Source: CAZJRB01 sp964547995
GTDB lineage: Bacteria; Planctomycetota; Planctomycetia; Pirellulales; Thermoguttaceae
Assembly (NCBI GenBank): GCA_964547995.1
Contig: CAZJRB010000050.1
Location: forward strand, 1-48,373
Length of the DNA stretch: 48,373 bases
Direction: 5' to 3'
In this document: positions 17,701 to 26,600 of the stretch, piece by piece
Layout: the number at the start of each line of letters is the position of its first letter
Position numbering within the stretch: position 1 is the stretch's first letter
Notes under the pieces: generated by a model
Seen by the model: only the letters and a program-made list of their open reading frames with translations
Databases searched by the model: none
What the model was told of the DNA's origin: nothing
Made by a program: the position numbers and the translations under genes

Positions 17701-18207
17701 GCGGCTGAGTTCGTCCTTGATATATTTTGTGGCATAGTTGCTCAGAAAAAGCTCGTCGTACTTCCCGTCCGGCGAGAAGACGCACAGCGCCAGCGTCATG
17801 CTCGTCGACTTCTTTTTTGTCGTGATTCCCTGGCGTTTGACTTCTTCCGGCAGTTTCGGTTCGGCAATCGCGACGCGGTTCTGGACCAGCACCTGAGCCA
17901 TGTCCAGATCGGTACCCACCTCGAAGGTGACCGTCAGCGTCATTTTGCCGTCGCTGGTGCTGCTCGACGACATGTAGATCATGTTCTCCACGCCGTTGAC
18001 CTCTTGTTCGATCGGCGTGGCCACCGTATCGGCAACGACCTTGGCATCGGCGCCGGGGTAGCTGGTCGAGATCTCGACCGTCGGCGGCGTGATGTCCGGA
18101 TACTGCTCGACCGGCAGAACGAACAGCGTGATACCCCCGGACAAGACGATCACAATCGATATGACCGTGGCAAAGACGGGCCGGTTGATGAAAAAGCGTG
18201 AAAACAT
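14707..18207 (-). CDS. RND multidrug efflux transporter (HAE1/AcrB type), enlarged
   Basis: Inner-membrane proton-driven drug exporter. It starts with the family hallmark MFSRFFINRPVFATVISIVI, has the TM4 proton-relay pair in GIVVDDAIVVVENTV, and ends with the usual last helices. At 1166 residues it is about 120 longer than AcrB. Part of the surplus is a roughly 70-residue insertion (about 509-575) with two extra hydrophobic stretches (FLLKLCGPALIGLWL and FLLAGIVLGVLLTIVHFL) between TM6 and the cytoplasmic helix; part is an acidic loop (SDDKEEPSRQ) in the second porter half. It is 21 bases downstream of its adaptor. No TolC-type channel gene is present. Confidence 0.94.
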   Translation of the reverse strand: MFSRFFINRPVFATVISIVIVLSGGITLFVLPVEQYPDITPPTVEISTSYPGADAKVVADTVATPIEQEVNGVENMIYMSSSSTSDGKMTLTVTFEVGTDLDMAQVLVQNRVAIAEPKLPEEVKRQGITTKKKSTSMTLALCVFSPDGKYDELFLSNYATKYIKDELSRVPGVGDVSVFGTSEYGMRIWLDPNKLAARGLTTSDILGAIREQNVQVAAGQIGQPPTPPGQNFQYTITTTGRLANEEQFEDIIVKTGADGQIVRLKDVARIELGAESYNWFSQLNGKPCATIMVYQLPGANALNVADGVRKAVYGKDGKGGLAEDFPEGLDCDVVYDFTDFVKASIREVVETLFIAVVLVVLSVYIFLQDLRTTLIPALTIPVSLIGTLGVMMALGFSINTLSLFGLVLVIGIVVDDAIVVVENTVRLMENEGLPSKEATAKAMEEVTGPVIATTLVLLAVFLPTAFFPGITGQLYRQFALTISAATCLSSLNALTLSPAMCGLLLQPSMVKLERVMMFLLKLCGPALIGLWLDTKGTSPLGFLGIEHTFLLAGIVLGVLLTIVHFLRKPTPAHGWFFRGFNWGFEHSTNGYMVIVNVLVRRLGIIMLLFVGLLVATGFGFTKMPTGFIPNEDQGYFIVNIQLPDAASRERTEAVVKRVEETSMKMPGAKDSISFSGYSLLDANVSSNMGSLLVTLKPWDERTSREEHVGHIVAALNREFQDVQEAIVFAFPPPPIQGIGMAGGFELKLQDRVGGQDATKITEAWEKVAETPASDDKEEPSRQSVGPGGLQEIANDVVQEANADPLLTDVTTRIRASVPQLFVKIDRTKVKKHGVPQDEVFHALQANLGSVYVNDFNKFGRIYKVMVQADQPFRNQVEDIALLKVRNDKGKMIPLTSVVTVLDSVGPQKIDHYQLYAAATVNGMPATGVSSGQAVKEMERICEDKLPQSMGYDWTGMTYQEIKAGNLAPIIFSLALIFAYLFLAAQYESYSIPLAVILSVPLAMLGALVGVWFRGMDVNVYTQIGLVLLIALSSKNAILIVEFAKQQSEQGKSPVDAAVEASRLRFRPILMTAFSFILGIIPLVIASGAGAESRKALGTAVFGGMLAATFFGVFLVPVLYVVVRRTSDWLPGNRVQGTVGNSKQSLNGGQRSGGSDASPDMSAPSTS

Positions 18208-18228
18208 GCTTGGAGGGTTCTTTCGCGG

Positions 18229-19608
18229 CTACGGTGGGGGCAATGTCGGCTTGGGCGGCCCGACTTCGATCCGGGGCGGACCGGCGGCTTCGGGTACCAA
18301 CGGACGGGCAACTCCGGGTACGGGCATATCAACGGCTGGGTCGTTGATAACCGGCTCGTCGATGCTCGGCTCGTCAACGGCCGGCTCTCCGGGGATCGGG
18401 GGCTGCGGCAACCGGGAGTCCTTCTCGTGCTTGGGAACTTGGATGACTTCGTTCACCGGCAGTGAAGGGACGTCGCTGCTGAGCGTCCATTTCACCGGCA
18501 TCCCGGGCCGGGCTTGCTGGATGCCCTTGCTGACATAACGGTCGTTCGGACCGAGCCCCTTTTCGACGACCCGCATTCCGCCGACGAGCTGGCCGGCTTT
18601 GATGTACCTGCGTTCGACTTTGTCGTCGTCGCCGATCACCAACACGAACTTCCCGCCGAGGTCGGTTCCGATCGCGCGATCGTCAACCAGCAGAGCATTC
18701 TCGATCGGCGGCCCGGGAACCCGGATGCGTGCAAAGGCCCCCGGCGGTATCATGCCGTCTTCATTCGGAAAGACGGCGCGTACGGACATTGTTCCCGTCG
18801 ACGCGTCGACCGTGTTGTCGATAAAGTCAATCTCGCCCGTGTAGGGAAATCCTTCATCGTCGGCAAGTCCCAGATAGACCACTTTCTCCTTCGGCCCCGC
18901 TTCATTATCATCCCCGCGCTGCTTCCTCCATTTCATATACTCCAGCAAGTCGATCTCGCCGATATCGAAATATGCGTGGATCGGTTCGATTTTGCGAACG
19001 GTGGTCAGCAGGGTGTTTTCCCCGGCACCGACCAGGTTGCCGACGTCGACCAGGTGACGGCTGACCCGTCCGGGAAACGGGGTGTGGATTTGCGTATAGC
19101 TCAGATCGATCTTGGCGTTCTCCAGTGCTGCCTCGGCCGCAAGGACTGCCGCCTTCGCGCTGTCGCGCTGGGCGGTTCTGGTATTGAATTCCTCCATGGA
19201 AATCGCCTTGCTCGCAACAAGTTTGGCAGCTCGCTCGAGATTCGATTGGGCCAGCACCAGTTGAGCCTTGGCAGATTCCAGACGTGCCTGGGCTTCGGTG
19301 ACCTTGGCTTCGAAGGGCTCCGGCTCAATGACAAAGAGCAACTGGCCCTCCTTCACATCGGAACCGTCGGCGAAATTGATGCTCTTCAAGAACCCCTGAA
19401 CCCGCGCTCGAACGTCCAGAGACTCCGTTTCCCGGGTCTTGCCGGTGAAGTCGGCGTGCGAAACCACGTCCGCCTGATATGGCTTGGCGACCGTCACTTC
19501 CGGCAGCGAGGGCTTCTCGGGTTCGGGCCGGTTGCAGCCGCTCAGAACACCCCAGGCGGTCGCCGCCGCCCACAAGAGAACCATGTTGGCGGTTGGTACT
19601 TCTTTCAT
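18229..19608 (-). CDS. RND periplasmic adaptor lipoprotein (AcrA/MexA type)
   Basis: Membrane-fusion protein linking the RND pump to an outer-membrane channel, about 459 residues. A lipoprotein signal ends at the lipobox VLSGC near residue 25. Then come the half-lipoyl motif VTVAKPYQADVVSHADFTGK, an alpha-hairpin (TEAQARLESAKAQLVLAQSN), a second lipoyl part (PFPGRVSRHLVDVGNLV) and a beta-barrel (YTGEIDFIDNTVDASTGTMS). A 65-residue Pro-rich tail contains repeated DEP and DPA units and is not typical of the family. ATG 19608 is preceded by GGGGACAAAG; upstream ATG 19623 is possible. Confidence 0.9.
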   Translation of the reverse strand: MKEVPTANMVLLWAAATAWGVLSGCNRPEPEKPSLPEVTVAKPYQADVVSHADFTGKTRETESLDVRARVQGFLKSINFADGSDVKEGQLLFVIEPEPFEAKVTEAQARLESAKAQLVLAQSNLERAAKLVASKAISMEEFNTRTAQRDSAKAAVLAAEAALENAKIDLSYTQIHTPFPGRVSRHLVDVGNLVGAGENTLLTTVRKIEPIHAYFDIGEIDLLEYMKWRKQRGDDNEAGPKEKVVYLGLADDEGFPYTGEIDFIDNTVDASTGTMSVRAVFPNEDGMIPPGAFARIRVPGPPIENALLVDDRAIGTDLGGKFVLVIGDDDKVERRYIKAGQLVGGMRVVEKGLGPNDRYVSKGIQQARPGMPVKWTLSSDVPSLPVNEVIQVPKHEKDSRLPQPPIPGEPAVDEPSIDEPVINDPAVDMPVPGVARPLVPEAAGPPRIEVGPPKPTLPPP

Positions 19609-19698
19609 GGTCTTTGTCCCCATCCTGCGATTGCTGAGCCCGGCCCGGCCAAAGCACTGTAACCGGGCTATCCCGCTATACATGACGTTTGTCTTCTC

Positions 19699-19714
19699 AT
19701 CGTTGCGCAACGAT
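19699..19714. promoter_or_regulatory. 16-bp perfect palindrome upstream of RND operon
   Basis: ATCGTTGCGCAACGAT is a perfect palindrome about 90 bases upstream of the adaptor start and within the divergent spacer to the gene at 19921. Its size fits a dimeric repressor operator such as those used by TetR or MarR proteins. No such regulator gene is in the window, so the assignment is inference. Confidence 0.4.
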
Positions 19715-19807
19715 TGACTGATCGACGCTGTGAAATAATACGGTGGCAGATTCCTGCGGGCAAGACGCTGTTTCCAAGAGGGCGGCTCGCCGGTCCGAAA
19801 ACCGGCC

Positions 19808-19836
19808 TTGCCCCACTGGTGGTGCCTCTTTATACT
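19808..19836 (+). promoter_or_regulatory. Candidate sigma70 promoter of the parvulin-like gene
   Basis: TTGCCC at 19808-19813 and TATACT at 19831-19836 are separated by exactly 17 bases. The gene begins 85 bases downstream with the strong ribosome-binding site TTAAGGAGGAACC. Confidence 0.5.
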
Positions 19837-19920
19837 GCTCGCCCCCGCAACCTATGGATAGGCGCGCACCCGCGCGAGTGCGCAACTTCTTATAGCATAA
19901 CGGTTTAAGGAGGAACCGAA

Positions 19921-21912
19921 ATGACTCGCCACCACTCCCAAAAGGTCGAATTCCCGGCAAAACGTCCCCAAAAGCGACTGGTGATGATCCTCGGGGGCAT
20001 TGTCATGCTCGCCGTGTGTGTTGTAATCCGGCACTATTGGGGGGCACAGCCGGCCAGTGCCGAGCCACAAACATCGACCGTGCGGCCGGCGGCCTTTCAC
20101 TCCCGCACTGGGAACCGGCCGTCTCAGCCCCGCGCGACCCGGGCTCGGACAACCCGAACCGTACCGAACCGGCCCACCCCGCGTTCCGTCCGCGCGAAAC
20201 CCGCGCCGCCGGAAATCGTTGCCGAAGTCAACGGCTATCCCATCACGCGCGAGGAGTTCGGCCGCGAGTGCCTCCGCCATTACGGCAAAGACGTTTTGGA
20301 GAGTCTCGTCAACAAGCAACTCATTGCCGAGGAGTGCGCGCGGCAGGGAATCAACGTCACCGGGGCCGATGTTGATGCGGAGATCGAACGGATGGCCGCG
20401 CGCTTCCGGCTGCCGATCGAACAGTGGCTGAAGATGCTCAAGTCGGAGCGCGGCATCAACCCGTCGCAATACGCCAAAGACATTATTTGGCCCACCCTGG
20501 CCTTGCGCCGTCTGGCGGGCGAGCGATTGAAAGTCACCGACAAGGAGCTGCAAGAGCAATTCGAAAAAAGATACGGCCCCAGCGTCCGCGCCCGCTTGAT
20601 CGCGTGCAAGAGCCTTGAAAAAGCCAAGCAGCTCCATGCGGTAGTGGTGGCCAACCCGGACGAGTTCGGCAATGTCGCCAAGGATCAGTCGGAAGACATC
20701 CCCAGCGCCAGCAGCAACGGTCGAATCCAACCGATCCGCAGGCACGGCTACTACAAGGAAATCGAACTGGCCGCCTTCACCATGTCCGACGGGGAAGTCT
20801 CCGAAGTCATTCAAGCCGGCGGGCAGTATGTCATCCTCAAACGCGAGAAGCTGTTGCCGCCCGCCAAGGTGAAGTTCGAGCAGGTTGCGCCGCAATTGGA
20901 AGAGATTATCCGCGACGGCAAGACGCGAGAAGTCGCCGGAGAGATATTTCAGCAGTTGCAGAATGAAGCGAAGGTGGAAAACGTGTTCAACGATCCGGTT
21001 CGGAGCCGTGCGTTACCCCACGTGGCGGCCTTGATTAACGGAAAGCCAATCGCCATCGCACAACTGGCCGAGGAGTGTATCGAACGCCACGGCGCCGAAG
21101 TCCTCGAAGGGACCATCAACCGCAAACTGATCGAATCGGCCTGCCGGAAACGCAATATCACCGTCAGCGAAAAGGACATCGACGCCGAGATCGCACGGGC
21201 GGCCTCCGTATCGGTTCCTCGCAGGCCGGACGGATCGCCCGACGTCAACGCGTGGTTGGAGCTGGTCACAAAACAACAGGGCGTTTCGATCAGCGTCTAC
21301 CGCCACGATTCAGTCTGGCCTTCGGTAGCACTGAAGAAACTGGTCGGCGAGAGCGTCGAGATTACCCCGGAGGACATGAAGAAGAGTTTCGAGGGGAGCT
21401 ACGGCCCCCGCGTGCGGTGCCGGGCAATCGTGATGCAGAACCAGCGCCGCGCCCTTCAGGTATGGGAAATGGCCCGAAAGAATCTCACCGTCGAACACTT
21501 CGGCGATCTCGCCGAGGAATACTCGTGCGAGCCCGGCAGCCAGGCGCTGCGGGGAAAAGTGCCGCCCATCAAAATGCACGGCGGCCGGCCCAAGCTCGAA
21601 GAAAAAGCCTTCGCAATGAAGCCGGGGGAACTCTCCGGAGTCATCCAGGTGGGGAACATGTATATTATCCTCCTCTGCGAGGGTTACACCGAGCCTGTCG
21701 ACGTGAAATTTGAAGACGTCCGCGACCTGCTTTACCGGGACATCCACGAAAAGAAACTCCGGCTGGCAATGGCCCGGCACTTCCAGCAGTTGCAGCAGAA
21801 CGCGACCATCGAGAACTTCCTTGCAGGGACGACCCGGCGACCGAAACGCAAGACAGATCCAAAACCGATTTCCGAAATTCCCGTCTTCCACCGGGTGCCC
21901 ACGCCGCGATAG
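19921..21912 (+). CDS. Membrane-anchored tandem SurA/parvulin-like peptidyl-prolyl isomerase
   Basis: Envelope folding factor of 663 residues. An uncleaved signal anchor lies at about 20-37, followed by a Pro/Arg/Thr-rich linker (about 45-95). Two copies of the same module follow. Each has a SurA-N-like helical part (EVNGYPITREEFGRECLRHY and ALINGKPIAIAQLAEECIER), a short aromatic segment (SQYAKDIIWPTLALRRLAGE and YRHDSVWPSVALKKLVGE), and a parvulin-like region (VRARLIACKSLEKAKQLH and VRCRAIVMQNQRRALQVW) with AFTMSDGEVSEVIQ or AFAMKPGELSGVIQ. Catalytic residues are not certain. The duplication inside one chain is clear by eye. Confidence 0.88.
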   Translation: MTRHHSQKVEFPAKRPQKRLVMILGGIVMLAVCVVIRHYWGAQPASAEPQTSTVRPAAFHSRTGNRPSQPRATRARTTRTVPNRPTPRSVRAKPAPPEIVAEVNGYPITREEFGRECLRHYGKDVLESLVNKQLIAEECARQGINVTGADVDAEIERMAARFRLPIEQWLKMLKSERGINPSQYAKDIIWPTLALRRLAGERLKVTDKELQEQFEKRYGPSVRARLIACKSLEKAKQLHAVVVANPDEFGNVAKDQSEDIPSASSNGRIQPIRRHGYYKEIELAAFTMSDGEVSEVIQAGGQYVILKREKLLPPAKVKFEQVAPQLEEIIRDGKTREVAGEIFQQLQNEAKVENVFNDPVRSRALPHVAALINGKPIAIAQLAEECIERHGAEVLEGTINRKLIESACRKRNITVSEKDIDAEIARAASVSVPRRPDGSPDVNAWLELVTKQQGVSISVYRHDSVWPSVALKKLVGESVEITPEDMKKSFEGSYGPRVRCRAIVMQNQRRALQVWEMARKNLTVEHFGDLAEEYSCEPGSQALRGKVPPIKMHGGRPKLEEKAFAMKPGELSGVIQVGNMYIILLCEGYTEPVDVKFEDVRDLLYRDIHEKKLRLAMARHFQQLQQNATIENFLAGTTRRPKRKTDPKPISEIPVFHRVPTPR

Positions 21913-21937
21913 TGAGGCGAGGGTTCAAAGTGGAGGG

Positions 21938-22074
21938 TCTCAACTCTCATTCTCCGACTTGCGTGCGCGGCTCTCGTTCCCGTGCTCCGCATGGGAACGT
22001 AGCGAGCGACGCTCGGCGTCGGACTCTCAACCCTGGACTCTCAACTCTCAACTTTCATTCTCCGACTTGCGTGC
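21938..22074. repeat. 29-bp direct repeat flanking a hairpin-bearing insert
   Basis: The 29 bases at 21938-21966 recur at 22046-22074 with one difference. The second copy includes the stop codon and last codons of the minus-strand gene at 22048. The roughly 80 bases between hold CGTTCCC...GGGAACG at about 21977-22001, then repeats of GACTCTCAA. The layout suggests that an element inserted at the 3' end of the gene and duplicated part of it, or a local slipped duplication. Confidence 0.75.
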
Positions 22075-22875
22075 TTCCTTCGCGTAGAATTTGGCGATGT
22101 TGATCCCGCCGCGGAGTTCTTCTTCGAGCAGCTTGACGCGTCTTTCCAAACGCTCGACCGTGCGCTGGAGCTGGGGGATAATGTAACGGTTGGCATCTTC
22201 CGGCTTGGGACGCGGGACGCTGGGATAGCCGAGGTGCCGCTCGAGCGCCGAGAAGAGATAGAGCGGGTCCTTGCGGCGATTGGCCAGGGCGATCTTGCCT
22301 TCCTTCTCGCCGAAGAGGATCGGCTTCTCCACTTCACCGCGATTCTTGCGATAAAGCTCGCTTCGGACATAGATCATGTCGGCGAAGTCGATCAGCCCGA
22401 TCTGCCGCCGGACGATCAGGATCCATTCCCGCCAGTCGTCGTCGAACGTCTCGTCGCCGGCCATCGCCTCCAACCCGCGGTCGTACCCCAGCCGATTGCG
22501 GCAGAGGCTCTCGAACTGGAAGAGAAACAGCCCTTGCAGCGAGGCCCCCTTCGCGCGGTATTCCGCCTCGCGTTGTAGGATATCCAGCGCGACCTGGAAA
22601 TCGAACCGGCCCTCCGGCTTCTCGGCTTCGGCGACGAGATAGGTTTGGAAGGGGGAGAAGTAGTGCGACAGGCGGCCCATCGCAGTGGCAAACCCGCCCG
22701 TCAGCCGCAGCTCGTCCGCCATGAACTCGATCGCCACCGGCAACTTCGTGGTCGCCAGGACCTCGTGCGAGATCGACGCCAGAAGGTCCTGCGTCGACAT
22801 GCTCTGCTTCATCCGCTCACGAAGCGTGGCGAAAAAGTAGGCCTGTTCGACATATTCATCATGGTTCAGCGGCAT
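22048..22875 (-). CDS. Uncharacterised conserved-looking protein
   Basis: I do not recognise this protein of 275 residues. It is soluble and mostly helical. It begins MPLNHDEYVEQAYFFATLRE, has an even distribution of charged and aromatic residues, and ends in a coiled coil (LQRTVERLERRVKLLEEELR). ATG 22875 is preferred over a TTG seven codons upstream. Codon use is like its neighbours, and the reading frame is clean over its whole length. It is divergent from rsmG with about 70 bases between them. No function is proposed. Confidence 0.75.
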   Translation of the reverse strand: MPLNHDEYVEQAYFFATLRERMKQSMSTQDLLASISHEVLATTKLPVAIEFMADELRLTGGFATAMGRLSHYFSPFQTYLVAEAEKPEGRFDFQVALDILQREAEYRAKGASLQGLFLFQFESLCRNRLGYDRGLEAMAGDETFDDDWREWILIVRRQIGLIDFADMIYVRSELYRKNRGEVEKPILFGEKEGKIALANRRKDPLYLFSALERHLGYPSVPRPKPEDANRYIIPQLQRTVERLERRVKLLEEELRGGINIAKFYAKEARKSENES

Positions 22876-22946
22876 GTTATAGTGTTGTTTCCACAATACG
22901 TTTTTTCAAGACACCTACCCTATTGTACCCGAAGAGACCATCCTCC

Positions 22947-23600
22947 GTGAATCCCCCCCGCGACAGCCTATCCGCCGCGCTGGCCCGGCACCGGATCGAA
23001 CTGCCCGAGCCGCAGATAGCCCTGCTCTCGCGGTATTGCGGTCTGCTGTGGCAGTTCAACACGAAGATCAACCTCACGCGGCACACCGATTACGAGAAGT
23101 TCGTCGCCCGGGACGTGGTCGACAGCCTGGCCTTTGCCGAGTTTCTCGAGAAGGGGGAACGGGTGCTCGACGTGGGGACCGGGGGCGGCGTGCCGGGTAT
23201 CGTGCTGGCGATCGTCCGTGAGGATCTCGACGTGTCGCTCTGCGAGTCGGTTGCCAAGAGAGCACGCGCAGCAGGGGAAATCGCGGCACGGGTGGGCCTC
23301 AACGTGCCGGTGCTCCACGGCCGGGCGGAAGAACTCTTACAAGAACACTTTTTCAATACACTGGTCGTTCGTGCGGTTGCCAAGCTCAAGAAGTTGCTCG
23401 AATGGTTTCAGCCCTGCTGGGACCGCTTCGACCGGCTCCTGGTGCTGAAGGGCCCCGCCTGGGTCGAGGAACGCGGCGAAGCACGCCATCACCACCTTCT
23501 GGAAAACCTCGCCCTGAGAAAGCTCGCCGCCTATCCCATCCCGGGAACCGATGCGGAAAGTACACTGCTACAGATTTGCCCGAAGGGCAAGTTGAAGTAG
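22947..23600 (+). CDS. rsmG: 16S rRNA (guanine-527-N7) methyltransferase
   Basis: Methylates G527 of 16S rRNA with S-adenosylmethionine. The 217-residue product has normal RsmG length. Recognisable features are the N-terminal helix region ending WQFNTKINLTRHTDYEKFV, the SAM motif VLDVGTGGGVPGIVLAIV (73-90), the second strand VSLCESVAKRARA, and LVVRAVAKLKKLLEW followed by VLKGPAWVEE. GTG 22947 is taken as the start, with a purine stretch about 10 bases upstream; a TTG at 22923 is the alternative. It ends 25 bases from the convergent PQQ-propeller gene. Confidence 0.93.
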   Translation: MNPPRDSLSAALARHRIELPEPQIALLSRYCGLLWQFNTKINLTRHTDYEKFVARDVVDSLAFAEFLEKGERVLDVGTGGGVPGIVLAIVREDLDVSLCESVAKRARAAGEIAARVGLNVPVLHGRAEELLQEHFFNTLVVRAVAKLKKLLEWFQPCWDRFDRLLVLKGPAWVEERGEARHHHLLENLALRKLAAYPIPGTDAESTLLQICPKGKLK

Positions 23601-23625
23601 ACCGCAGCACGGTTTGGCGGGCGGG

Positions 23626-26600
23626 CTACCGCGCTGCGGCCGCCCAACACGCCACTTTTCCATTCTTCATCGTCAAGTACAAGCGGCCGTAGGCGGCGGC
23701 CATGCCGTCGAACACGGGACAGGCGTCGAGCGGATACTCGGCCAGAATTTTGCCGTCGGCGGTCGAAACGGCCATCAGGACCGGTTCTCGTTCGGGGCCG
23801 GCGTCCTTGTCGAAGACCGTGACCGAGTCCTTCCAGCCTGCGGCAAAAAGCGTGTCGCCGGCCAGGACCAGTGCCCTGATCTGGACGGGCAAGGTCTCCG
23901 TCCACGTATGTCGCGCGGTACTGGATATGCCGCCCTTCTTCTTTTTCTTGCCCGCAGGCGCCTTGCTCGGCGCCGTCCTTCTAGTGGCTTTGCTCGGTTG
24001 GGCGTAGAGGCGGTTTCCGATGGGGAAACATTCGGCTTTGTACCGGGCGTATTTCTGGTGCAGGTGCCCGGTGTGGGTCGGGGGCTGCATCGAGCGGTCG
24101 TGTTTCAGGAAGGTGTAGAACGACTGCACTCCGTAGGCCATCTTGTCGTTGAACACAAGCAGCTTGCCGAACGGTCCTCCGCCTCCGCCCAGGGTCCAGT
24201 TCAACCGGTGGGCAAAACAATCCTCCAGGAGCCCGGTCGTTGTTACAAGGGTTCCCCCGCCTTTGCCGCCCTGCTTCAACGACGGATCGAACCGGACCTG
24301 CCGCATGTTGATGTTCGTGCCGTCGGAGACCAGTATGTCGGGCAGGGCGCCCGCCTGGCTGGCCCCTTCCGTGGCGACGGTTGCCTGGCAGAGCAGTTTC
24401 CCGGTCAGGGCGTCGAGGCCGAAGAGCCGGATTCCGCCGTCGAGATACGAGCTGTGCCCCGCGGCGAAGTAGACCACGCCGTCCTGCACCAGCACACTTC
24501 CATGGACCGGCCAGACCGACTCGATCCGGTCGCGGACCACGGTTCGCCGGTCGACGGGCGCCGCCCGGAAACGCCACACCAGCTTCGGGTCATCGAGTGT
24601 GTATGCGTAGACGTACCCGTCACGCGAGCCGAAGATCATCATCCCGGCATAGATTGTCGGGGGAGAGTCAACGCGCCCGTCCGTGTGGATTTCCCACTTT
24701 GGCGTTCCCGTCTCCGCGTCGAAGCAAAGGAGGGCCTGATCATCCACCAGACTGACGAGGAGCCGGTTCTCGGCGACGGTTACGCTGCTCAATCGGCCGC
24801 CGATGTCCTTCTCCCACTTCTTCTCGAGTTCTACAGGCACCCGGGAACTCGTGCAACCGCTGCGGCTGATGTCGTGGCGGAAGGTGGGCCACTCGTCCGG
24901 GTTTGCATTGGGCGCCGGCGGCGCCCAGATGCGGCCTTTCGCCGTATCCGCGGCGGGCGGCAGCGATTCGGTTTTCGGTTTGTCGATCGTTCCGTAAGCC
25001 GGCCCTTTCTTCAACCGGCCGTCGTCGTCCGGCTCAATATCGTCCAGCGAATTTTTGGCAGACAAGGCGTGGAAGCCGTCGAACTTGATCGTGTTGAAAC
25101 ATTTGCACGGATGCGGCGGGATATAGATCAGCCCGTTGCACGGCATGATGCCGTACTGGCAGCAACCGCGGATCCACCAGTTGATCGTATTCTGGTCGCC
25201 TTCGAGATCGACGAACTCGACGCCGCGCCGGCTGCTGAGCAGGTATCGCTCGGTGGCCTTGTTCCGGTAACAGCGGTGGTGGTGCCCGCCGGGCCATACG
25301 TCTTTCTTGACCAGCCTCTTCTTCACCTCACCGTTCTGGAGATCGAACGCCAGGAATTCGGTCCCGCCGCCCGGAACGTCCTGGGCCTTTACCTTGATCG
25401 CCTGGATTCCCGGAAAGGTCCACACGAGGCCGTCGATTACAAACAGGTCTCCGGGCGCGGCGAAACCGGCGTATCCCCGGTTCTCCCAAAGCAGCCTTCC
25501 GTCTTTTGCCGAGAAAACGGCCAGGCGGTCCAGCGACAGGCACAGCACCTTGTCTTGGTGATGGACGACGGTGGGGGTGTAGTTCATCAGGAACAACCCC
25601 TTGGTGGGAAAGGGCGACTGCCAGAGTTCTTTCCCCGTCTCCAGGTCGACACAATAGAGATTCTCGTTGTCGAGATAGAATGCCTTCTTGCCGGCGGCAA
25701 TCAGCGTCAGGGGCGCGTATCGGGCAAGGTTTTTCCCGCTCTTCTTCCACAGAAGCCGGCCGGTCTCCGCGCGATACGCGGCGATCGTCTTGCCCTTCAC
25801 GCCGGGATCCTCCTCCATGTAGAAGTCCCAGTAGTTGTCGATCTTGGGGGCGAGACGGTTCCACAGGTGCGGGTCGCCGGAGACCACGAGCAGGACGCCG
25901 TCGCGGCAGATCATCTCCTCGGCGTTTTCCGTGCCCTTGTACGTCAAAAGCGTCTTGCCCGTCGCGGCATCGAGCAGGCTGACCGGCGCATCGAGACCGA
26001 GGGTTGCCCACACACGGTCGCCGACCGAAACGAGGCGTCTCGGAAGCTGGGCCGGGCCCGAGCGGAAATAGTGCAGATGCGTCACCCAGTCGGGGATGTC
26101 CCGCTTCCACAGGAGCATCCCGTTGAAGGCATCCCGGGCAATGAGTTTCCAACTTGCCGGGTGGTGGACCAGCGAAGTGAGCCCTTCGTCGATGATGTAG
26201 AAGATTCGCCCATCGCTGGAGGTCATCGCGCTGATACTCGCCAAGGCGTCGTGGTCGCGTGTCCGCTTGGGTTCCGCCTGCCATTGCAGGTGCCGCGGTG
26301 TTGCGATCCGGCTGTCGCGGGCGACCGCGTTGTTGTCGGCGTCGCGGAGAAAGTGCGTCCACTCGTCAATATCGTCGGGCCGGGGCTTCGTGATCGTCTT
26401 CCACTTGCCGTCTTCCTTGATGCAAAGCGCCCCTCCGGGACAGAGCACCCGCATCATCTCCTTGCGGGGGACGGAAAACGCACGGTCGACCACCAGGAGA
26501 TTCACGACGTTGTCGAGATAAGGCAGCGTCCGGCCGTCGAACTCCACCGCAGTCACTCTGCCGTTGAGTTCTCGGGATTTGATTTTCTTATGAACCGCCT

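Noticed and set aside
16285..18201. Plus-strand open frame of 638 codons opposite the RND transporter
   Set aside because: Shadow of a clear transporter gene; His/Arg/Asp-rich with no domain.
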